Source of the DNA: Piper betle
Taxonomy: Eukaryota; Streptophyta; Magnoliopsida; Piperales; Piperaceae
Length of the DNA: 64,000 nt
Direction: 5' to 3'
Assembly: GCA_033002965.1 (NCBI GenBank)
Contig: JAURVB010001792.1
Location: forward strand, 62,001-126,000
Within the stretch, counting starts at the first letter, position 1. Every line of letters begins with the position of its first letter. This document shows positions 24,672 to 35,993 of the stretch, in pieces. The notes under the pieces were generated by a model. The model was given only the letters and a program-made list of their open reading frames with translations, had not been told where the DNA came from and made no database searches. Position numbers and translations under genes: made by a program.

Positions 24672-25276
24672 ACATGGGCTTATTGATGGTTGTCGGATCA
24701 TGTAGGAACCCGATTATAGGTATGATATTTTTATATATGTATTTTTATTTTGATAATGAATTGTAAATCTTTTGGCTATCTTATTCATGTTTTTAGTGGT
24801 CTATCTCTTATATAAGCCATAACATGTATAATTTATTAACCTTACGATTTTAGTTAATTAAGCCATGGTAAAGAATTAAATTGTTTTGGCTGAGATTTTC
24901 TGCACGTAGCAGACTTATGTTAAAAAAATTGGTTTTGTTCTTTTATTATAGAAAAATAGTTTTTTAGAATTTATATTAATAGTCAATAATTAGATTTATT
25001 TACAATTTTAAATGTGTTTTGAGTAAGAGGTGATATATATATTATTATATTATATTATCGAGTTGAATTCAAGTCAAGCTACAAGTCGATTTCTAGTCGA
25101 GTTCGAGTTATAACCAAGTCGAGTCGAGTCGAACACTGCCTTGCTCAAACTCGACTCGTAGGATTCGAGTTCAAGTCGAGTTCGAGCTGGAACATTTAAA
25201 TGTCATGTTTCGAGTTAAGTCGAGTCGAGCCAAACTCTAAATGCTTACAAGTTGGCTCACTAAATTAGTAGCCTTA

Positions 25277-25897
25277 CCCTTGATTTATCAACTATCCAAG
25301 TTGCACATGGAAATACTCTTCACTATATCCCTATTTTATGTTTCCCTTTGCCCATCGGCATTCCTTAACTCCATGTTTCTCATTGTTTTCTTGTTGCCTT
25401 GAATGCCCAACCTTTCATGCTATAATAGAATCCATCGTAATACTAACATGTGCTTATAGATCTTTGATTTCGGTTAATTACTTCTAAATAAATAAGTTGG
25501 GACCATTAATTTATACTTGTGCCAGATCATGACCTATGGTATTAATACCAAGTAGTGACCGTAATTTAGATAGCAAAGTAGTGGAGGTTGGAGTAACGCT
25601 CGTGGGCCAGAAAAATAAATTTTGAGATTTTCTTAAAAGTGGGTGGGTTATAAAACTTCATAAAAATACTCCTCCATCTAATGTGAGTGTCCACTTATTA
25701 TTAACTTTGGTTAACTACTTCCGTAGAAGTGATGTGGACCGCCATCTTATGCTTTGGGGGCTGTGCCATTGAATTGTAAAGTTCAACAACCACCACGAAA
25801 TAATTATTGAGATGGAAGACGGATGTTCTAAGCTTCGAAGGATAAGTTGTTCGGGTAGCCTCTTTTATTAATAAGAAAAATTAAGATTAGTTACACC
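25277..25897. other. Gene-free spacer
   Basis: No coding potential, terminal repeats or RNA genes were recognised. The sequence is moderately AT-rich. Confidence 0.3.
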
Positions 25898-26212
25898 TTA
25901 TATGAAGTACACATCTTATTTGAATATTTTTAATGCGTCACACTTAATGAAATTTATACATATGAAGAGTAAAGTGGATATTTAGGAGGTTGATAAAATT
26001 TTATCTTTTCATGATATCAATATGACCTATATTTAGATTTTAAAAAGTGTACTAGTTTATAGATATTTTAAAATTATTTTTTGTATAATTACTTAAATAA
26101 TTAAGATGAAAGAGTTTAAAATTAATAGATTGAGTTGAAAATAGATAAACACCCTTTCTATTTATTTTTATAATCATCAAATTGCTCCAAATAAAAGTTG
26201 TAACTCTTATAA
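25898..26212. mobile_element. MITE copy 1 (about 315 bp)
   Basis: The ends are inverted repeats: TTATATGAAGTACACATCTTA at the left, and TTATAAGAGTTACAACTTT read from the right, with ATTTG following in both. The interior (AGGAGGTTGATAAAATTTTATC, CAATATGACCTATATTTAG) matches the copy at 52,605-52,950. The target duplication is unclear, so the superfamily is not assigned. Confidence 0.65.
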
Positions 26213-26657
26213 ACTATATATGAGAAATAACTTATGTAAATATATAAACGCTCTTTGTCAATTTGAGGAGAAATTTTATGTTGCACGGGACTTTCTTTAT
26301 CGGACTAAGGGGGAACTGATTGCCACAAGGTCTAATTTATTTTAGTGTGATTCTGAGTCTGATGTTTTTAAACTATAATCCGCATTAATCTAAATATTTA
26401 TTTATCACAGATACATTCGTGATTCATGAGAAACACAAAACACTAATATAAATGGCTTCAAAAAAATTGACGTGTGAGAAAGCAAGCTACATTGTTGTGA
26501 TAAACATGCTATCGATTGTTCCCTAAAAACTTAAATTAGCCCACCACCATCTAATAATCAATCATGCAATTTGGTAGTATACAATAAATAATTGGACTAA
26601 ACACAGAGTATTATCGTGTGCATGTTAACCAGATTTTGGCATTTCGTACATAAAATA
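26213..26657. other. Gene-free spacer
   Basis: AT-rich sequence between the MITE and the TRIM. Nothing recognisable. Confidence 0.3.
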
Positions 26658-27249
26658 TATTGGGTATATCCCACATCGGTTGTGAAGGTTGTTGGTGACT
26701 TGTATATAGGCTAATGGGAAAGCCTTATTCCTTGAGCTAGTTTTTGGATTAAGAGAGGTTTGTGACACCTATTGCGATTTTTTTTGGTTATTTAAAGTCC
26801 CTTCTGGGGACCCGAAGGGTCCAACAGTGGTTTCGGAGCTTAGGTGAGGGCCCAAAAGGCATAACAAGTGGTATCAGAGCCAAGTTCAAGCCGGGTTTAC
26901 CTATGCCGATCGTTGTTGTTTCCTTTTTCATGGGTTCCCCCTGATGATATAAAGAGGAGTTTGCCAAGTGGGTGCCGTGTAATTTAAGGGGAGTGTTAGA
27001 CGATGTTGGTTTTGGGCACACCCGATGTGTGAAGGGGAGTTGTTGGGTTTATCCCACATTGGTTGTGGAGGTTGTTGGTGACTTGAATATAGGTTAATGG
27101 AGAAAGCCTTATTCCTTGAGCTAGCTTTTGGATTAAAAGAGGCTTGTGATACCTATTGCAAGTTTCTTTGGTTATTTAAAGTCTTTTTGGGGGTCCGAAG
27201 TGTCTAACAGTGGTTTTGGAGCTTGGGTGGGGGCCCAAAGGGCCTAACA
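26658..27249 (+). mobile_element. Complete TRIM element (592 bp)
   Basis: Two direct LTRs of exactly 209 bp (26,658-26,866 and 27,041-27,249) enclose 174 bp. LTR2 starts TGTTGGGTTT and ends GGGCCTAACA; LTR1 starts TATTGGGTAT, its TG mutated. The primer-binding site TGGTATCAGAGC (26,869-26,880) is a perfect initiator-Met complement two bases from LTR1, and a purine-rich GTGTGAAGGGGAGT precedes LTR2. Flanks are AAATA and AAATG. No protein is encoded, so mobility would depend on proteins from another element. Confidence 0.92.
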
Positions 27250-28143
27250 AAATGAACCTCATGTTTTGTGCTTCTAGCTGCATACCTTTATCAAAGGGGC
27301 CTGATTGTACATATATACAACAAAAGTGGGAAATATTTCAATAGGATCGGACACAAGATTTGGGAGGAAATATCTGGGAAAAAGAGTTTGAAACCCTAGA
27401 AACAAGAAGGGGAGAAGTTTTCGGCCTAGCTTGGGACTGATTTAATCACAATTTTTTATTAAGTTAAAAATGTAGGCTGTGAAATTTTTGCACGTAAATG
27501 AAGCAATGTCCTTTAAAAGCCATGTTTGATTGGTACGCAAAAGATGTAAAGCCTATAAAATTTTCTCAGTTATAATTTACATGGAGTTAGATATTATGAT
27601 GTAAATATATATAAAATCTCTTCACAAACCTACAAGAAGAAATCATGAAGAAGCACCAGAAGAGAATGTAAAAACTTTATTGTAATTACATTGAACAATT
27701 TCAGAATTACTAATAAAACTCCCAAAAAATTGTATGAATAAAATCTCTTTTTTCACTTTAGCCTGATAACATTCAAAGTATCTATTCAATTAAGTTAGCA
27801 TTTTATAAGGGGGAAAGAAGAGGATAACACATAGCCCAAGACTTAGTTCATTCAATTATCCACATTATAACCATCAATAATATGATTCTTCAAAATCTAG
27901 ATTTTTCATTTTTCTAACTAAACATAATGAGATTTAATTCATTATTAGATTAATTAATAATCTTATGGAGAAAAGAAAAAAACCTCTTAAGGGAGGAGGA
28001 AAGAAGCAGAAAAGTGGAGTAGAGAATGGAAGGCATAGGAAGACAAGGAAAGGGGGGAAGGAAGCAATTGGGAAGAGGCGATCGTGGGAGCTAGCTAAGA
28101 GAGGTTTTGTGCAGTAGAAGAGGGGAGCAACACTAGGGTAGTG
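27250..28143. other. Gene-free spacer with purine-rich tract
   Basis: AT-rich sequence, with a GA-rich tract at about 27,965-28,070. No gene or repeat boundary was identified. Downstream lies the Copia LTR. Confidence 0.3.
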
Positions 28144-28573
28144 TTAGATTTATTCTGTATGTGGTCTAAAATATTAATTTAATTGTACATTGGATGTAAT
28201 CTTATTAATAAGTCAACTTATGTGATCAGACTTATTGAAATATCAGCTAGTTAGGTATGGAAGTTATGTAGAATGTGTAGAGACTGAACTACTTATTTCT
28301 AATTTATTATGATGAGCCAAATTAGAAATAAGAGAATATAAAGATGTATATAAAGGGTTATGGTCTCCAAATTAGATGTATGGTTTTCTTTCTGACATCC
28401 TATCATCAGTAAAGAACAAATCAGATCACACATAATAATTTGGAAAATCCATGCCTTGAAGATTCAAATACAAATTAGGAGTATGGATTTCTTCATAAAT
28501 GTCAAGTTACACTTTCACATTTAGTTTGTTTTCTTAATGATTTAACATGATGTTGATCTTGAAAATTCTAACA

Positions 28574-29430
28574 ATTGTTATAGAGCTTCATCATGTTGAG
28601 TCATTGAGATCTTAGGATTAGTTCGTGACTTTCGGATTTAAATTGCCATAAGCATAAAGTTTTGTCTAGTGGTTTACGTTATTAACAGGTATATCTATTC
28701 AGGTATTGTGTCCTTTTTCTGTATTTTATTTAATTGATCTAATATGTTGCCAAAGTAACCTCTATTAGTGAACTTTTATCTATTTTGAAAAATTTGGCAT
28801 GTATTATTTATGCGAAAACTAATCGGCCCAAAGGAAGGTTAGTTTCTGTCAAGATAATTGTAGTTATAAATATTTGATGAATTTAGATTATCATGCTTAT
28901 AGTATGTCGGTCCAAAGGAAGGCATATTACTATACCCATTCGTCATTAATATTCATGAATTATGTTTGAGAGTACCACTAACGAGTTGCGATTTTGTCCA
29001 AAGACTATATTACAATGTCGTGCTAGGTATCATGTGATGGGCCCACTTACATGTGCTTGTGTTAAATTTTAATTTATTTTCACAGGTATATATTATGGAA
29101 GGTTGACTATTTGTTCATCATTTAATGAGATGAGTAGTAAATTCCTGAGGATATTACTCAGCCCAAATGAATGTGTCAATATTTGGCAGAATTATATTTA
29201 GTAATAATATGTAAAAATTATTCGGTTCTACCATGCAAGCAATCAAATTGTCGCAAAGGAAGGCTTATTGTTTGACATAATTTATTGTCAATATTTGATT
29301 ACTATATAAAGTTTACCATCTTTGGTTATGTCCTTGTAGTAACTTTTATATTTGCTACTATAATTAATATCCCTCTTTTAAATCACATAAAAGTTTGAAA
29401 CTTTGAAAGTATATTTTATAATTGTGTTTG
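28574..29430 (+). repeat. Copia leader with degenerate repeats
   Basis: The motif CC(A/C)AAAGGAAGG recurs at about 28,830, 28,912 and 29,258, with a weaker CCCAAATGAATG near 29,163; each is followed by similar AT-rich sequence. The spacing is about 80-125 bases. No coding sequence is seen before the gag remnant. Confidence 0.5.
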
Positions 29431-30020
29431 GTTGCATGAATCTTGACGATACATTAAGATTTGACAGGTCCGTGGATCTGACCAATGAAAGTACTATTGC
29501 TCAGAAAACTACATACGAGAAGTTAGAGTGATGTAATTATATTAGTCTTATGATCATGCAACATTCTATTCCAGAATCCATAAGTGTTGATAATCTTGAA
29601 AGGGTAAAATGTCATAGATTTCCTTGAACAAATTGTAAACCAATCTGTTCCTAATGAAAAGGTAAAATATGAGTACTATTCTTTTTACTATCATTTCAAT
29701 GTGGTATAAAGTTCAAGGAAATATAAGGGAGCACATCTAAAAAATGTATGATCTTCTTATGAGACTAAGAGCACTTCTGATGACATACTTGTGCATTTAG
29801 TCTTTTACTTTTTACCTACATAATTTAGTTCATTCAAAATTACTCACCATACTCAAAAGTAGAAATGGACTCTAAATTTTGTAAATCAAGATATGTATGA
29901 AGAAGAGAAGTTATAATAAGATAAGACATAAAGTGCTCAGTTGACAATTTTTTCTAAAGTCTAAATCACCAACATAAAGTGAAAAAGGATTATAAATAAA
30001 GAAACTACATAAAAACAACT
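29430..30020 (+). pseudogene. Copia gag (UBN2-type) remnant
   Basis: Reading with frame changes, blocks in the order expected for plant Copia gag can be seen: MNLDDTLRFDRSVDLTNEST, then ISLMIMQHSIPESI, then KMYDLLMRL, KSTSDDILVHLVFYFLP and FSSFKITHHTQK. Stops and frameshifts separate them. The capsid-forming role is established for the family; this copy is dead. The zinc knuckle that should follow is missing, at the place where the opposite-strand element begins. Confidence 0.75.
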
Positions 30021-30031
30021 CAGCATAAGGA

Positions 30032-33000
30032 GTTAGAAATTTAAATATATATGATAAAATATGAACAAGATAAAAACTTATCTTATAGTGAAATGGATCT
30101 ATGGACAAAAGTCACCATATTCGCAAGTCAAGGCTTGATCACTAGAAAGAAATCTAATTTTCACGACCTATCATCCCTCTCCTTGGAAACACTGTCACCC
30201 CTTATTCTACCTCTTATTGGCATTGGGGAGAAGATGTAATATTTATAGGATTTTTCATCGTTATCTCAAACTAACTTATAGAAGAAATATGAGGAGATAA
30301 TATTTAATTAACTTGATACTAAGTTAAAGTTAATCTCTTGATTGATTTGGTGAGTCCACCCCTTATAGATTATCTCCACCAAAACAATACACCAAGATCT
30401 CTCACTCACACATAATAGGGTAAAGTGTGTTACTATCTCATTGGCGCCACCAAATCAAATCTTCCACTCGGACATGAAAATGTGTGACAGTGTTCTAAAC
30501 GAGTTTTTCATACGAAAAGTTGGTCATGCAATCTACGAGTACAACCGAATATAGAAACTCAAACTATGCACCTCTTAGGGATATATAGTAGGTGAATGTA
30601 ATCATTGTACTCCAAACTATTAGTGACGATCACATATCCCTCAAATTATTTTACTTCACTACTTGTATTTACATAATTCATTCATGGACTTTATAATGGT
30701 TTAGACCTAGATACAGTTTATAATAGTCTTCCTTTCACACTTATATTACTCTTGATATACAAAATAATGACTTTCCTAGACATGCCCGTTATCACCTAAT
30801 TATCATAGTTGTAGGTAGGAAACTAAAGAAATAAACATCATTTTGTTATCTCAAATATAGTTGAAAGCAACTAAGGGTCTTGCGAAGCAGTTTTGCTACG
30901 AGGATTCACTCAGTTGAGAAGCAGATATCATTCTCCTACTATCCTCTTGGTCGTAATAACACACATGGTTTGAACAATATATTTTGGTCGATAGAAATTC
31001 ACATAGAAAATAACTCACATAGAGTGAATGTCCTTTTTCAACACCATCATATTTAAGTTCAATTACCACTTAGGTAATTGACTTGAGACAACTAGCACAA
31101 CTACAACTAATGCAACTGTCTAAGTCTCATATCTAGTTATATGGGATTATGGCTATGGGAAACCATATCAACCATTTTTGAAAACGGTCCCATCTCAATC
31201 TTTTATTGAGGCGACATACATGACTTCAAGTACTGATATCTCATGTCTTAATGCTACTCAAGCACTAGAGTGAATGCTTGGTGAGAAAGTCATTCATCCC
31301 ATTCGATATATTGTTCCTTGTGTTAGTGAACATACATTATACAAAATCATTGCAAGCTTTGACGAACACATCATTAATTATGTATGTTAACTTCAACATC
31401 TCAAATGCTATCACAAAATATCATTTTTTTAAATTTATACATGTCAACAAATGAAATCTTTTATGTGATAGCATAAACAGTCATCAAAATAATGCTCTTA
31501 AGAGCAACATTGTTCAAGATATCATTTATTTGGTGTATAAGATTAAAATTTATTACTTGCACAATAGCAATAAGATTGTCTCCTCTCATAGTGAAATAAT
31601 CCCTTAATAGTGAATAAAACTATTATAACCAAATTATTTCATACTACACTATCTTTTAGAACACTAAGATGTACATTAAATGCAAAACACTAAGTTAGGC
31701 ATTTATCCTGAATAATATAACTTAACATATAAGTTATATTTGCATCTATGAAATGATCTGTATTATTAGGATTTGTGACTAATTAGCTTTAAATGAGCTA
31801 TTCATTTGCAAATCAACATACGTGTAGTTTTATACATATATGGCTATGAAGAATTTAAAAAATAATTTTGAAATGTTCATGCCTATATATATTAATGGTA
31901 TTTTTTCCCTTTATCCTCAATAAGCATTAAAGAAAAATTGATTTCTTTATGCATGTCATCAAATGACAAAAAATATGTATAAATACTTAATTTTTAGGAT
32001 AATCTTAATGAATGATTAATATTATTACACTAAGTTGCCTTAATTTAAAAAATAAACAATGGTGCATTAAAATATACAAATAGATTTTAACACAAAGGAG
32101 AAATCCTTTTGTAATCATGTCAATTTTAATACCAAGCATAAACTAAGTAGTACTTATGTTGATTTTAACACAAAGTATAAATCAATTAGTATGTGCATGC
32201 CCTTAATTTTAAAATAATGGACTATTTGTCTTATAAAAATATAAGCACTAATTTTCAAATCTAGCCAACATTATAGCAATTATGATATCATATATCATAA
32301 CATACGATCATAACTTATCTTTTAAGAATTGTTAACAAATTCATAATTTTGGATGACAATTAAATATAGACCATTTATCGAAGCACATTAAATAGTCATA
32401 ATGATCTTTCATAATTCTTGCAACTAATGCAAATATCTTATCAATCCATTTTATAATAATAGAAAATGTTATTCAATGTTCATTTAATATAATCATAAAA
32501 ACTAAATATGTTTTGACTAACTTGAGGCAAATTTATGGTGAGTAAGACAACTAGTAAAAGATGTCTTATGTAAACAAATATCTAAAGATAAATGCATGCA
32601 TCAATTGACTTTAAAAAAATCAATTAATCAAGCATCTAGTTATATCCACACGAAGTTTGAAGACTTCATTTTATATTCATAAATTTCATTTATACTTCCA
32701 TCAACTTCGAACAATTCAAAGTAAGGTTTCACCCCTTTAGAAAATATAAAATCACGTCAACAAATAAGGTGATCTATTATTTATATATATACTTGCTAAA
32801 AAGGTTAAATTTTATGGGTTAAGAGTTTATAAGCCCGGGCAGAAAATTTTTTGCCCCGAGCTCAAATCTGGGTCGTCCGATTACAAGGACGGCCCAGATC
32901 TATCGTTTTTTAAAAGACATGTGTTTTCAGCAATGCCATCCCGTAGCCGCCGCTTGGCCACACTCTACTCGACCCCGCCCCAACGCGGCTCAGATCTTGC

Positions 33001-35248
33001 CACGGGGCACGATTGGAATGACCGACAATTCATGGTCTAGTGGGACCCACCTATGGGTATATGCAATATACATGTGTACGGAATGCTCGGATTGAGACCG
33101 TTCAAAGTCAACACTGACTTGAGTCCTAAAAGTGACTCTATAGGCGAGAATCAAGGAAAGAAGGCTAAATGGGCCTCGAACCCTAAACCCCTAAAAAATT
33201 TGTGACTCAATTAAGTTGGGCCCATAGAGACAATTCGCTAATCTGCAATCCCTAAGCTGCATGCAAATGAGTTACCCTGAAAATTCGAAACGGATAAATG
33301 CTGTAACGGCCTAAATGTAGGCCTAAAACCCTTGCTAACTTATACAAAACATTTGTATACCTCGCATATACATTGATAACACATGCTTTGATTATCTGCA
33401 TGTCGGGCATACTCAGCCACTATAACATGCTCATACGGCCATCTGAGCCCATAATCATAGGTCTGAAAACTAATCTCGCTCAAACTCTTTCAAACTGACT
33501 CGATATTGGCCCAAACCGGACAAAACTAAAATCGAGTAAAACTCTAATCCAAAACTGCGGTTTTACATACCCACATGTCAATAATTTTATCTTAATCAAA
33601 TTTGATCTACTAGGTTCAAGGTGAGATTAACAAATAATTCCAACCAAGAACTCCCACTCTATTTGTGCTTCATTTTTAGCATAAATTAAAGAGTAATTTT
33701 GTGCAATATATGTAGAAAATAATTTTTTGTAGACTTTTTACCTGAACTGAACTATTAGTAATTTAATATTACTAACATCAAACAACATTACTCATATTCA
33801 TCAATTAATGTACACTAAAAACATATTTAAATTATGTACTCAAAGTACATTGACTATCTATATACACAAAGTGTACAGTATATATATATATATATATTTA
33901 TACAAACTACATTATACATTAATATGCCCAAAGTATACAAATTATGTATAGTACATTTCAAAATATTTTATATACACAAAGTACATAAAATTATTTACAC
34001 ACAAAGTACCACTAAGTGTAAGTGCCATATGTAACAAGCTATTTAAAACTTTGTTATCGGTTCCATTTTTAAGTTCATTAATATTCAATTCTTGTCACAA
34101 ATTAAAATTTGGACACTTAAATTGATGTTACTTGCAAATTTGCATTGTCTATTTTGACTATACAATTTAGTCTATCACTTTTTTTAATATAAATTTGATT
34201 AAAAAATGTAGCTAATATAAGCTTGAATTAAAATATTGATCGATACTTTGTAAAACAATTGACGAATGCCTAACATTTAATTTAAGTCATAAAGACAAAA
34301 ATTAAATAGGTACAAAAGTGGTCTTAATTATGGATTATTTTCATGTGATTGTACCTCACAATCTTTTATTAGAATAGAAAGTGAGATTTAAAATTCAAAA
34401 TAATGGACATGAAAAATGTGGAAGAATAATAAATCCAGCTTCTTTTGCGAACGTGATCAGGTCTACCAACATAATTGGTCAACCAACATAATTGGTCAAC
34501 CAAAAAATTCAACTATCTCTCACACCCAATATTTATAATTAGTTTAATATTTGTCACAATGACAATAGTAAACCACTTCGACCTTGTAAAAATTAGTCTA
34601 AAATCGATACAATTCAAAAAATTCGAGTCAATTTTATATTGGATTAGTATATTCATGACATACATACATGAATAAATCTAAGAAAAATTATTTTGATAAA
34701 TATTTTAAGAAAGCATCTTAAAATAAATTCACAGATAAAATTGGAAATTAAAATTGTGGAAGAAATATTTATTTTATAAAACTAATGACGAAAATAATAA
34801 ATAAATCACAATAAAAGAATCAATAAACATGATTTCTGATCAACAAATAATTTAATCATTCTTTGATTTTGAAAAAAATAGCGTGGAAAAAATTGTTCTA
34901 GCAGCTCTGATACCAATGTAGAAATTTAAATATATATGATAAAATATAAATAAGATAAAAACTTATATTGCAGCAAAATGGGTCGATAGACAAAAGTCAC
35001 CACGTTTGCAAGTCAAGACTTGATCACTAAAAGTTTAATTTTTACGACCTATCATCCTTTTCCTTGGAAATACCACAACTCCTTATTCTACCTCTTATTG
35101 ATGTTGGGAAGAAGATGTAACATTTACAAGCTTTTCATCACTATCTCAAACTAACTGATAGGAGATAATATTTAATTAACTTAAAACTAAATTAAAATTA
35201 TTCTCTTAATTGATTTGGTGAGATTACTCTTTATGGTTGTCTCCACCA
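30032..35248 (-). mobile_element. LTR element in opposite orientation, inserted in Copia; probably non-autonomous
   Basis: The direct repeats 30,032-30,381 and 34,917-35,248 share AGAAATTTAAATATATATGA, CATCACTATCTCAAACTAAC-like sequence and a common end CTCCACCA. Next to the right repeat, 34,904-34,915 is the exact complement of the primer site TGGTATCAGAGC, one base from the LTR, which fixes the minus orientation. The 4.5-kb interior is AT-rich and I recognise no gag or pol domain in it; a non-autonomous or very old element is likely. At 32,830-33,567 it holds a fragment of a long LTR. No clear target duplication was found. Confidence 0.75.
32830..33567 (-). mobile_element. Long-LTR end fragment
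   Basis: From about 33,000 to the terminus CTGCGGTTTTACA at 33,567, the sequence parallels 17,640-18,219 of the solo LTR in hAT element 1 (CCACCTATGGGTATATGCAA, ACCTCGCATATACATTGATAA, CATACGGCCATCTGAGCC). Only this end of the LTR is present. Two short hairpins stand at its left limit (about 32,836-32,901). Confidence 0.75.
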
Positions 35249-35399
35249 AAAAATATGACAACAGGGGCAAAAGTAACAAAATTCAGGTTATATTTGTTTC
35301 TTTTGAAAGCTAAGCATAATAGTTTGTGCCAAATACCCCAATTGGTGTGATAAGATAAGTGAAATTCTCAACTTTGTTTGTTCACAAGGTAATTTAACT

Positions 35400-35958
35400 T
35401 TATAAATATGTTATATTTGGTGGATAGATATAGTTGCAATTAATTATTCACACAATTGTCGCAATGCAGGTGTGCTGGAGGAGCCAAGTGTCAATTGATG
35501 TTGAAAGATGCATCTATATGGAAAATGGTAACAAGGTCTTTGATGAGGATATTGGTGTGTTTGTATACTTTCAGATACCAATTTTATTTAGAATTGGAGA
35601 AAACTGTTGTGTTACCCTCCATTAGGTAGAATATAATTTTTGTTTCCTGTTTGGACAAATTTGGATGAACTTGTTCGTTTGGAGATCAAATTTGTTGTAT
35701 TTCTCTAAATTCTAATAAGAATGGAACTGACATTCTAACAAGAACAACAATGTAAAAGGCATGAAAATTTACACTTAAGTAATTATAGTACTAAAATAAA
35801 TTAACTAATGAGAATTTGCTAATGTTAAGACATGAGCGATTAGGTTTTATTTCTCAATGTAAAATACGACTTGTGCTAGATAGAATTCTCAATTTTCCTT
35901 GATTTATCAGATTTTAAAATTTATATATCAAGGGAATACAAATAAATATAAGGAATAC
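35400..35958 (+). pseudogene. Copia protease and pre-integrase remnant
   Basis: At about 35,415 the reading WWIDIVAINYS sits where Copia protease has WWVDSGAT, the catalytic DSG being lost. It is followed by VCWRSQVSIDVERCIYMENG, then SCLDKFG-TCSFGD, and at 35,825-35,900 MLRHERLGFISQCKIRLVLD, which matches the pre-integrase HxxLGH-type segment with the second histidine replaced. Stops lie between the blocks. It continues the Copia element whose gag lies at 29,430-30,020. Confidence 0.75.
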
Positions 35959-35993
35959 ATTTAACAACCCAATCCGGCCTGAAGAGACAAACT

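Larger units (their letters stand above)
20550..25276. mobile_element. hAT element 2, interrupted by nested LTRs
   Basis: The left end TAGGGCTGCTAAATGAGC and the right end GGCTCACTAAATTAGTAGCC are inverted partners. Flanking CGGGTGAT and CCCTTGAT agree at 5 of 8 bases. The terminal regions match hAT element 1, which lies only 195 bases away. No transposase coding sequence was recognised, so it is probably a deletion derivative; nearly all of its interior is LTR sequence. Confidence 0.6.
28144..35960 (+). mobile_element. Decayed Copia LTR retrotransposon, split and truncated
   Basis: The 5' LTR (28,144-28,573, 430 bp) starts TGTTAGATTT and ends ATTCTAACA; a decayed primer site (ATTGTTATAGAGC) follows. 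Gag remnants lie at about 29,430-30,020, and protease and pre-integrase remnants at 35,400-35,958. Between them a separate LTR element in opposite orientation occupies 30,032-35,248. Nothing after the pre-integrase region is present: the Gypsy LTR begins at about 35,960, and no Copia sequence resumes beyond the Gypsy element, so this copy is truncated. Confidence 0.8.

Noticed and set aside
26867..26885. tRNA gene at the TGGTATCAGAGC site
   Set aside because: Only the 12-base primer-site complement is present, with no cloverleaf around it; it belongs to the TRIM.
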